Below are positions 55,627 to 64,000 of a DNA stretch of 64,000 nt, piece after piece. Position 1 is the stretch's first letter, and every line of letters starts with the position of its first letter. Both the position numbers and the translations under genes were made by a program. Under the pieces are notes generated by a model. That model did not search any database. It was given only the letters and a program-made list of their open reading frames with translations, and was not told the origin of the DNA. Source of the DNA: Aphanomyces cochlioides (lineage: Eukaryota > Oomycota > Saprolegniomycetes > Saprolegniales > Verrucalvaceae); NCBI GenBank assembly GCA_019828595.1, contig JAHQRK010000002.1, forward strand, positions 2,666,001 through 2,730,000, read 5' to 3'.

Positions 55627-56616
55627 TTACTCCTGAGCTTCTTCCACTTGCAACAACCACGTGTCGTCAAGTCGCAGTGGCGCTTCGTCGTTGCCGCTGA
55701 GACCGCCGAACAAAACAGCAGAAGTAGAGCTAACAGCCGCCATTGCAGTCCAGCCACGAGCAAGAGGACGTTCACAATCAGTAGTCGAGGGGATTAGATA
55801 GCCAGTCGAAGTGTCCAAGCACACAATATCATTGCAGAAATCACCAGCTCCTTCGTGGCCCAAGTCGCTCGTGTTGACTTCGCCACCGGCAATGACCATG
55901 ATATTGCCAATTGTCGCGGCACCACACACACTTCGAGCACGAAAAGCGTTGTTGCCGGGCTCAATCGTAGTGTGCCAAGTCTTGGAATTGACGTTGTAGA
56001 CGTGGACGTCGTTGTTTTCTTGACCTGAAAAGCCCGTTGCAACAATAAGATTCGATCCATCAGTCGAGGCAGCAAATGATGGGCCACCACGACCAGTGAT
56101 TCCAGCATGAGTTGGGAGTGCTTCCCAAGTATTTGTCGCTGTATGGAAGCAATGGAGGTCGTTTAAGCGGCCAGACTCGCCACAGCCACCAAAAACAAAA
56201 AGATCGCTTCGAACAGAGATCATTTTGTGGAAGCTGCGCGCACTTGGTGGAGCTGCGGCCGTGATGCGTTCCCATTTCAACGTTGGCAAATGTAGGCGAT
56301 GTAGATCATTCAACGGTTTCTCGTCCATCTTGATGCCCTGTCGTCCACCAAACACGTACAAATCGTCGCCGACAATTGCTTGGGCGTGCGCAACTCGATG
56401 TGGTGGAACATCACCTGTGGCATTCAATGATGTCCAATTCAACTCGTCGGTGTTGAGATCCAAGACATAAACCGTCGAGTCAATGGGCGTACGTGGGACA
56501 TGCTCTCCTCCAAATACGTAGAGGCAACCATTTGACACCGATACGTCATGGCTCGATCGCGCCAGTGGGGCATTCTTCACCAGGAGCTGCTTCCAAGTCG
56601 CTCGCACAGATTTCAT
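55627..56616 (-). CDS. Kelch-repeat beta-propeller protein
   Basis: Single exon, 329 aa. About five to six kelch repeats, each with a hydrophobic strand then Gly-Gly and spaced Tyr/Trp: SNGCLYVFGGEHVPRTP, DDLYVFGGRQGIKMDE, RSDLFVFGGCGESGRLNDLH, NIMVIAGGEVNTSD, SSTSAVLFGGLSGND. It has no BTB, F-box or signal peptide, so it is a bare propeller that probably serves as a binding scaffold. The start is the ATG at 56616 (MKSVRATWKQLL); an upstream TTG was rejected. Confidence 0.9.
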   Translation of the reverse strand: MKSVRATWKQLLVKNAPLARSSHDVSVSNGCLYVFGGEHVPRTPIDSTVYVLDLNTDELNWTSLNATGDVPPHRVAHAQAIVGDDLYVFGGRQGIKMDEKPLNDLHRLHLPTLKWERITAAAPPSARSFHKMISVRSDLFVFGGCGESGRLNDLHCFHTATNTWEALPTHAGITGRGGPSFAASTDGSNLIVATGFSGQENNDVHVYNVNSKTWHTTIEPGNNAFRARSVCGAATIGNIMVIAGGEVNTSDLGHEGAGDFCNDIVCLDTSTGYLIPSTTDCERPLARGWTAMAAVSSTSAVLFGGLSGNDEAPLRLDDTWLLQVEEAQE

Positions 56617-56838
56617 GGTCAAAAAATGAAATGGAAGGAAAATAAAAGATGGGAAAACAGCGAATCAAATTGATACTGAGTGCGAGCACACAAAGTCGAA
56701 GTTATTGTCAAGTTGTCGATTCGCTCTACTTTCCACAAGTCACCGAGCTCATCAATGCGCAAGCGTACATGCTTTAGTCAAGAATGCCTTTGTTTGGGTC
56801 ATCTTTATGAATAGATACAAGGAATTATCGAGTTTGCC

Positions 56839-57132
56839 ATGGCATCCAGCAAAACATGCTTAAAAGTGAAGGCAGCTTGGTTGGACACCTCGGGCCACCT
56901 GCCTAGGGTAGATGTCGATCAAATCTTCAAGGATGCCGAAACAGCAATAAAGGATGTACTTGGCGTGATAATGAAACGAAGCTTCAGAGGCGTCGACCTT
57001 ACGGCAGACAGCGCAACGTGCAAGCTGAGGTGCATGTCTAAATTTCAGTGCTGGGATCTCCCTGTATCTTTTCAATGTTCGAATTTTGAAATCTTTCAAT
57101 GCCTAACACCATTTATCTTGATTTTTGTATGA
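56839..57132 (+). CDS. ORF upstream of the PDR transporter; possible 5' exon
   Basis: The frame starts at an ATG (MASSKTCLKVKAAWLDTSGH) and has gene-like content for about 64 codons (DQIFKDAETAIKDVLGVIMK). A GTGCAT donor inside CTGAGGTG could join, in frame and over a ~108-bp intron ending in GATAACAG, to FEIYMSQSDIVSVG just ahead of the transporter's usual start. If so the transporter has an extra N-terminal extension; if not, this is a separate small gene ending at 57132. No domain recognised. Confidence 0.35.
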   Translation: MASSKTCLKVKAAWLDTSGHLPRVDVDQIFKDAETAIKDVLGVIMKRSFRGVDLTADSATCKLRCMSKFQCWDLPVSFQCSNFEIFQCLTPFILIFV

Positions 57133-57208
57133 TAACAGATTCGAAATTTATATGAGCCAATCGGATATCGTGTCTGTTGGCATTGTTCGTTCTCAATTTG
57201 GCGCCAAG

Positions 57209-60200
57209 ATGAGCACGTGGACGTCCGAGGTGTTGGCGTCGCCAAGCGACATGGACTGGGTCCTTGAGATGAAGGATGAACACTATGAGAAGATGTCGAA
57301 GCTAATTGAGAAATCTATTGGCGCGCGCATGCCGCAAATGGAAATTCGATTCAAGAATCTCTCGATTACGGCGGATGTTCCCGTTGCTACTGGGCAATCC
57401 GATGTACCGACTCTTTGGACGACATTTGCCTCGCGCTGGCTTGGACTCTGTCGCAAGCGACAAACCGTAGAGCGTCAAATCTTGAAGCCCCACACTGGTC
57501 ACTTTAAGCCAGGAACGATGACTCTTGTGCTTGGACAGCCCCTTTCAGGCAAATCGTCATTGATGAAGATCCTCAGTGGGCGCTTTCCCTTGACAAAGAG
57601 AGTTCGCGTCGAGGGTGACATTACCTACAACGGCGAAGCACGCGAAGATATATTACCTCGACTGCCGCAACTTGTGGCTTACACGAACCAACGAGATGCT
57701 CACTACCCAACACTTACTGTGCAAGAAACCTTTGAATTCGCTCACGATTGTGCTGGTAACCTTAGTGAGAGAATTGCGAAGAACTTGAATAAGGGTACAG
57801 CTGAAGAAAATGAACTGGCCAAAAATGCGATAAAAACTCTGGACTCTCGCATGCCTCAACTCATTCTGACTGAGCTCGGACTCACACACTGTGCCAACAC
57901 TATTGTCGGGAATGCAATGTTGCGTGGCGTTTCTGGAGGAGAACGTAAGCGAGTGACCACTGGAGAAATGAAATTTGGCGGGAAGCTCGTGAGTCTTTTG
58001 GATGAAATCAGTACGGGCCTGGATGCTGCCTCAACCTATGACATCGTCAAGGCACTAGGAGGAATGGCCAAGCACCTGAATCGTACAATTGTAATTTCGC
58101 TACTTCAGCCCCCACCAGAAGTTCTCGAATTGTTTGACAACATTTTGATTTTGAACGATGGCTATGTGATGTATCATGGCCCACGCAATTCAGTGCTGAA
58201 ATACTTTGAATCTCTTGGATTTTATTGCCCACCCCGACGTGATGTTGCGGACTTTTTACTTGATCTCGGGTTCGTTCAACCTTCCACCTTCTTTTTTAAA
58301 CTCTGCTGTAGGACGGACCAACAAAGTGCATACCTATCAAAGCCGCCTCTATCCCCTACGAGTGCACATGCCAACACTTGGACAACAGTTACTGCTGCAT
58401 CTGTTCCGCAATTGCCTTCGGATTTCGGGGCAAAATTCAAGGACTCCGAGATCTATCGCAACATGGTGCGGGAATGTGATGGTCCAATTGATGGTGCCCA
58501 TTTCAACAGTACTCTGCTCGTCCCTCGTTACTATCAATCCTTTTGGGCGAGCACCAAGACTGTGATGAAGCGGCAATTTCGCTTACTGGTTCGCAATACT
58601 GCGTTTATCCGTGGTCGATTCATCATGGTTCTCGTTATGGGCCTCTTGTATGGTTCAGTGTTTTACCAAATGGATCCTGGTCTCCCCCAAGTTTCTCTAG
58701 GTTTGGCTTTCTCATCTATTTTGTTCATCGCTCTTGGTCAAGCTTCCCAAATTGCCACGTTCATGGAGGATCGCCATATCTTTTACAAGCAACGAGGAGC
58801 ACATTTTTACCGCACATCGTCTTACGTCTTGTCGAACACGCTGGCGATGATACCTTTTGCTGTCGGTGAGAGCGTTGTTTTTGGATCTATTGTATACTGG
58901 CTGGCTGGGTTTGCCAATAACGTTGAAGCGTTTGTCTTCTTTTTGCTCATCCTATTTCTGGCAAATTTGTGTTTTGCCTCGTGGTTCTTCTTTATCTCGT
59001 CAGCAGTCCCCAATATTTTGGTGGCTCAACCAATGTCCTTCATCTCGATTTTGGCATACGTCTTATTTGCTGGATTTATCATTGTGAAAAACAACATCCC
59101 TGATTACTTTATTTGGCTTTACTGGTTTAATCCTTTGTCGTGGTGCTTCCATGCATTAGCAGTGAATGAATACCGCACCGAGGATTTTAACAAGTGCATT
59201 TACAAAGGCGTCGATTATTGCAAACTTACAAACAACCCAGACATGACGTTTGGCATGTACACGCTTGAGCAATACGGCTTGACGTCAGGTTTTCAGTGGG
59301 TTGTGTACACCCTATTTTACCTTGTGGCCCTCTACTTTCTCTTCAGTTTTATGTCATATTTCTTTCTTGAATTCAGGAGATATGAAAGTCCTGAAAGTAC
59401 ATCTGTTGTTGCCGAAGAAGTCCCAGAAAATGATGACGATGTGTACGAGCTCTATCCTAGTACTCCTCACACTGGTACGCCACCAGAAACCCCTTGTCTT
59501 TCTCCACGGATCCAAACTGTATCCCTGACATTTCAGGATATTTGGTATACTGTTACGAACAAGGAACAAGAGGACATTCAATTGCTCAAGGGGGTGACTG
59601 GGTATGCCTTACCTGGAACAATTACTGCCTTGATGGGTTCATCAGGAGCAGGCAAGACGACTCTCCTTGACGTCCTTGCGGCCCGCAAAAATTCAGGGAC
59701 AATCCAGGGCAGCATTTTATTAAATGGATTCCCAGCTACGCCCTTGGCTATCAGTAGAACGACTGGTTATTGTGAGCAAATGGATAACCATTGTGAGTCT
59801 GCAACATTCCGCGAGGCTTTGGAATTTAGCGCATTCTTGCGACAATCCAGTGATATTTCGGATGCTGACAAGCGTGCATCAGTGCAAGAAACTATCAACT
59901 TACTTGAAATGCACTCGATTGCTGACAAGATGATCAAAGGCTCTTCTGTTGAGCAAATGAAGCGTAAGTGAACTTCCTGGACGTTTTTGCTTTATGTGAT
60001 TCTGTAGGTTTGACAATTGGAGTCGAGTTGGCTGCACAGGCGAGCATTTTGTTCCTAGATGAGCCCACATCAGGATTAGATGCTAGAGCTGCAAAGCGAA
60101 TCATGGGTGGACTTAGTGGTATCGCAAAGACTGGACGTACAATTGTGTGCACAATCCACCAGCCATCATCAGAAGTTTTCAGCATGTTTGACAATTTGCT

Positions 60201-61420
60201 CTTGATGAAACGTGAAGGTCAGATGGTATTTTTTGGTCCTCTTGGTCTTGGTAGTGTAAATCTTCAGAATTATTTGGAGGCCATCCCTGGTGAGCCAACA
60301 ACATACAAGCTCAATATGCTGAATGACTATTGTAGGCACAAAACCTTTGCTTCCTGGATTGAACCCTGCTACGTGGATGTTGGACGTCATCGGAGCTGGT
60401 GTTGCTGGTGCATCTTCTGGGCCTGTCACTGATTTTGCTGAATTATACGACAAGAGTCCATTGAAGCTCCAAGCTGCTCAAGTAATCTCTGAGTCAAACA
60501 GCGTCACTGGCATAGAAATGGTGTTCAAAAAGAAACGAGCTGCCACTGGTGCAACTCAATTGAAATTTGTCTGCAATCGCTTTTTCAAAATGTATTGGCG
60601 CACACCATCGTACAACCTAATCCGTCTGCAACTATATGCCTTTTTGGCTGTCTTCCTGGGTATTGTCTACGTTCGAGCTGAATATACGACATTTGCTGGG
60701 GTCAACGGTGGTGTTGGCGTTATTTTTCTGTCCTCATTATTTGTCGGCATCATTGGCTTCAACAGCGTCTTACCTCTCTTGGTGGCCGAGCGTGCTTCGT
60801 ATTATCGAGAACGTGCTTGTCAAACCTACAACGCCTTGTGGTATTTTGTCGGATCGACGCTGGTCGAAGTGCCTTACGTCTTCATTTCGACTTCACTTTT
60901 CACTGTCATTTTCTATCCCTTTGTGGGATTTCAAGGCATCGTGTCTGGCGTCTGGTATGGATTCAATCTCTCGCTCTTCGTGCTCATGCAAGTGTACTTT
61001 GGCGAGCTTGTCATTTGTGCGTTGCCATCACTCGAAGTAGCCAGCATCATGGGCGGGTTTCTCATGACACTGTTCAATCTTTTCATGGGATTCAATCCTC
61101 CTGGATCTCAAATTCCTGCAGGTTATCAATGGCTCTACACGATTACACCTCCTCGGTACATCTTGGCCATCCTCACCTCCATCGTTTTCAAATGCGAATC
61201 GCCTGAAGACATGGGCTGCAAGGAGATGACCAACGTGTCCCCTCAAATTCTGCACAAGTTCAACGTTACCAAGCTCTCCGCGAGCGAATTCGTGGCCAAG
61301 ATGTACGACATGAAGTATGAAGATCGGTGGAATCACATGTATGTCATCCTTGGCTGTATTGTCTTCTTCCGATTGCTCGCTCTGCTCTGCTTGCGCTACA
61401 TCAGTCATCAAACGCGTTAA
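57209..61420 (+). CDS. Full-size ABCG (PDR-type) ABC transporter
   Basis: Four exons (57209-58269, 58312-59963, 60008-60289, 60336-61420), 1,359 aa, arranged NBD1-TMD1-NBD2-TMD2. NBD1: Walker A GQPLSGKSSL (about residue 110), signature VSGGERKRVTTGEM, Walker B VSLLDEISTGLD. NBD2: Walker A GSSGAGKTTL (about 795), signature region SVEQMKRLTIGVEL, Walker B ILFLDEPTSGLD. TMD2 is preceded by the PDR motif LNPATWMLDVIG. Such pumps sit in the plasma membrane and export drugs, lipids or defence compounds using ATP. The short introns at 58270-58311, 59964-60007 (inside the second signature) and 60290-60335 keep frame. Confidence 0.95.
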
Positions 61421-61560
61421 CATGCTGAATATATTTCTCATTCATTCTTAAGAGAAGGAAACAATGCATCAAGTAGCGTCCACACAATGGAAGACACATT
61501 TTCATTCACAACATGCAATGAAACTTCCTACTTGGATGCGGCCATCGAGATGGGAAGGGC

Positions 61561-62889
61561 TTAATCGTCTTTGACGGCTGGAAGATCGGGGTTGGCACCC
61601 CACTCGGACCATGAGCCATCATAGACTGGAACGCTACATGCTAGTTCAGCGAGACCATCAAGAGGGAAGCTCAAGTACCGTTCCAAGGGGACCTTGAGCG
61701 AATGCAAGCCCAAAGTCAAGACGCAAGCGGTCACGCCAGATCCACACCTACGCATGGAATTCAGAGAGGATGAACCTGTCGATCTTACGTCGTGGCGACG
61801 AGAGTCGTATCAGCCAAGCGCACACCTAAGTCGTACTGTTATGCAGGTTTTCCCATACATGAACTTACCGCTAGCTTCAAAGTTTTGACGGATTTCATCG
61901 GCATCGTGCCAGATCTTCACCATTTGTCATGAGCGAAAGGAGTGCATTTGTGTACCGAGAAGTCATCGGACGAAAGAACTTTGGTGAAAGGAACGTTGAG
62001 TGCACTAGGCATGTGACCGCCACGCATGCCAGGACGAGGTTCCTATCGAAGGCATCACGAACAACTTAAAAGCGGCAACTCACAGGATCCTTGGCGTAGA
62101 ATCGACTTGGGCCACGAGCATCGATGATTTGGTCTTTCGTGTTCAGCAAACCAAGAACCTACACCACGACGTCAAAGCTGCTCTTGCTCTTAGCGTCAAT
62201 GGCCGTACTTGTTGAGCGTTCAAGACAAGATTTGGATGAGCAGTTGCAGTGTACGAAGCACTTGGCGTCGGATCACGTGGAGGACCAGTTTCAATCTCGC
62301 GGCCTTCACTCTTCCAGCGAGTGATGCCTCCATTGAGGACGTGGACGTGTTCGTGGCCAAAATACTTGAATGTCCACCAGCAACGCGCAGGACTTTCAAG
62401 AATTCAGTGAGTATGAGTTGTGAGGACCATCTACCTGAAGCAATTGAAGCCACCGTACACGACGACCGTCGAATCATTGGAAATACCAAGCGACTTCACG
62501 GCGGCGGAAAACTCGTCAGCGGGGGGAAGCATATGCGGCAATTGCGAATGCTTGTCTTTGATCGCTTCGATATCAAAGAAGACAGCTCCTGGCAAGCGTT
62601 CCTAGTCAAACGCAGTGAATGATCGAAGGAAGTTGGTGTTACTTGTTCAAATTCAGCGCGTCCATTGCGCGTCTTGTCTAAATACCTATGAAGTTCCAAA
62701 TGAGGCGGCGGGAGCCTCCAAAGAATCGTACCAGGAAGCATCCACAAAGTGCACGGCGCGGCCTGACGATTCCAGAGCATGAATCTCACTTCCTGTCACA
62801 AGAGGACCCAACTGTGTCGACATGGCACGAACAGAGAAACTTAGTCCAGACTTCTTCAACAAAGGTTGCACGCGGCCAGCCCTCAACAT
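61561..62889 (-). CDS. 3-Mercaptopyruvate/thiosulfate sulfurtransferase, mitochondrial
   Basis: Two rhodanese domains; moves sulfur from 3-mercaptopyruvate (or thiosulfate) to cyanide or thiols. Nine exons: 62732-62889, 62643-62685, 62435-62601, 62209-62392, 62084-62158, 61956-62042, 61869-61914, 61789-61825 and 61561-61747, giving 327 aa. Seen: VDASWYLDKTRNGRAEF, LPGAVFFDIEAIKDK, VLNGGITRWK, DARGPSRFYAKDPEPRPGM, HMPSALNVPF and the active-site loop CGSGVTAC. CGSGVTA is the mercaptopyruvate-type loop; thiosulfate enzymes have CRKGVTA. The N-terminus (MLRAGRVQPLLKKSGLSFSV) looks like a mitochondrial presequence. The 37-bp exon 8 encodes the strand before the catalytic Cys. Confidence 0.93.
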
Positions 62890-63635
62890 GTCAAGTTGAA
62901 TTGTGGCCGATCCCCTGCTCCATAAAGTCCGTCTAATCACCCATTTCAATAAAACCTCTCGATTTGGTCGGATCCCATGGAATGACGACCTCAAGACGAG
63001 CTCAAAATCGTGAAGCTATCGTCAAAGTCCACCTCAGGAACAATATTCATGATCACTTGAACTTGGCCATGAATGTCCGAGGCTTGGAAGATCATGGTCA
63101 AGAATAGATTTTATGTACTCCAAATGAATTGGCGCTCAAATACTGACAGCGCAGGGTTCTGATATGCGCTCTAGACGCTGAAAGAAGGACGATCGTGGGC
63201 TAGATAGAAGTAATCTGAACAAAAACGGGCTTGCAGAGGAACTGTAGTTGTCGAAGAGGGCGCCAAAAGCAACACAACAATTTAGTAGCAAACGCCCCAA
63301 AAAGGAAGTGGAAACCCAGCTCCAGCTGAACCCAAAAGTTCTCGCTAGCTAACTGCCATGAGGCCGTTAATGCTGATAAAACCACTCCCTGTCCAATAGA
63401 TTAGACACTTACAAAATACTGCAAACACATAGGCTCCGTGTGCTGGTTTTGTCCCAGATATCGCAGTGTCTCTGTTGGCTCACACTTTCCAAATGTCCCT
63501 ACTAGGCCACACCATGTGCAGCTCCGACAAGTCCAAGTTGTGAGCCGCCCGAGCACCAAATATCAGCATGACAATCACAACCCGACGCATGCACCATAGT
63601 AGATAGCTGTGGATTACTTTGTAGAGTTTCAAATA
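62890..63635. other. Intergenic region, no gene seen
   Basis: Short overlapping frames on both strands have no recognised content. It separates the sulfurtransferase from the Tc1-like element at the right edge. Confidence 0.4.
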
Positions 63636-64000
63636 CAGTGCACGAAAAAAGTTTAGGGAAAAAGTATTCTCTCGAATGTTTTCTCACCAATCATTAACTC
63701 GCAAATGCCGTCCTGACAATTCAATTGCTCGTGATTGGCTGATTCTGCACATATATTTCGTTCCCGCAAACTCCCAAAGTTGCAGGAGCAATCCCGCCAA
63801 ATCCTGTTTGACAAGGTCGGAGGAGCGAAATAAGTATAGAGAATCGACGCCATACAGCACGTAAAGACAGCAATATCGTAGCAGGCCTTATTCATGTCTT
63901 TCTAGTCTCAATAGCAACCAACTGAAATGCCACGCGGGACTCATCTGACCGAGACAGACCAAGCGATGATCAAGGCTTTACGCATGCACAACATCTCGCC
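63636..64000 (+). mobile_element. Left end of a second Tc1-like element
   Basis: A TA followed by CAGTGCACGAAAAAAGTTTA at 63636 looks like the start of a Tc1/mariner terminal repeat. A transposase start lies 291 bp inside, close to the 311-bp leader of the other Tc1 element. The right end is outside the window. The repeat sequence differs from the 40540 element, so it is another family. Confidence 0.55.
63927..64000 (+). CDS. Tc1-like transposase, N-terminal start only
   Basis: The ATG at 63927 opens MPRGTHLTETDQAMIKALRM and runs off the window after 24 codons. Its beginning (MxRGxxLTExxxxxIxAL) matches the first helix-turn-helix of Tc1-like transposases and parallels MGRGSQLTELERGKI at 40851. 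Intactness cannot be judged. Confidence 0.55.
   Translation, partial: MPRGTHLTETDQAMIKALRMHNIS

Overview
The window looks like nuclear DNA of an oomycete, probably a saprolegnialean (Aphanomyces/Achlya type). This is inferred from gene content and structure, not from a database match. Genes are dense and alternate strands. Introns are numerous and very short (mostly 40-51 bp, GT-AG, with one GC-AG). Cilium genes are present (BBS7 and an SCLT1-like coiled-coil protein), as expected of an organism with flagellate zoospores. An oomycete-type full-size ABCG/PDR transporter, an ERGIC-PDI fusion, a plant-type PDX1 and Crypton-type tyrosine recombinase sequence all fit the same assignment.

Layout. 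0-7 kb: the 3' part of an RluA pseudouridine synthase, an F-box/LRR/ankyrin protein and a TANGO6/RTP1-like HEAT protein. 7-20 kb: a small unknown gene, P5C reductase, prefoldin 4, an SLC38-type amino-acid transporter, BBS7 (15 exons resolved), an SCLT1-like coiled-coil gene and an unknown acidic-tailed protein. 20-24.7 kb: a gene-poor stretch with a decayed gene fragment, a pseudogene of a small secreted glycine-rich protein, a GRF-like zinc-finger ORF and the intact secreted paralogue. 25-34.4 kb: a BAR/F-box/TBC fusion, a giant multi-pass membrane protein with tandem WQPF units plus F-box and RING-like segments, a coiled-coil protein, a PAS-like protein and a double-PH protein.

34.7-45 kb is a transposon island. 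It holds a frameshifted Crypton-like tyrosine recombinase, a decayed pogo/Tigger element with a second small pogo-like element nested in it, a Tc1/mariner element with doubled ends, a hAT-like non-autonomous element with an 8-bp target duplication, a PIF/Harbinger-like MITE with a TTA duplication, and other relics. Another Tc1-like element begins at the right edge.

45-63 kb returns to housekeeping genes. These are the ERGIC-PDI fusion, two head-to-head PDX1 genes with identical proteins (de novo vitamin B6), VPS51 (GARP/EARP tethering), a Cys/His-domain protein, a tiny membrane protein, a kelch protein, the PDR transporter and a mitochondrial 3-mercaptopyruvate sulfurtransferase. Neighbouring convergent genes are often separated by only 1-70 bp. 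Themes that recur are membrane traffic (TANGO6, TBC, PH, VPS51, ERGIC-PDI), cilium assembly (BBS7, SCLT1-like) and F-box proteins (three in 30 kb). No operons, CRISPR arrays, rRNA or tRNA genes were seen.
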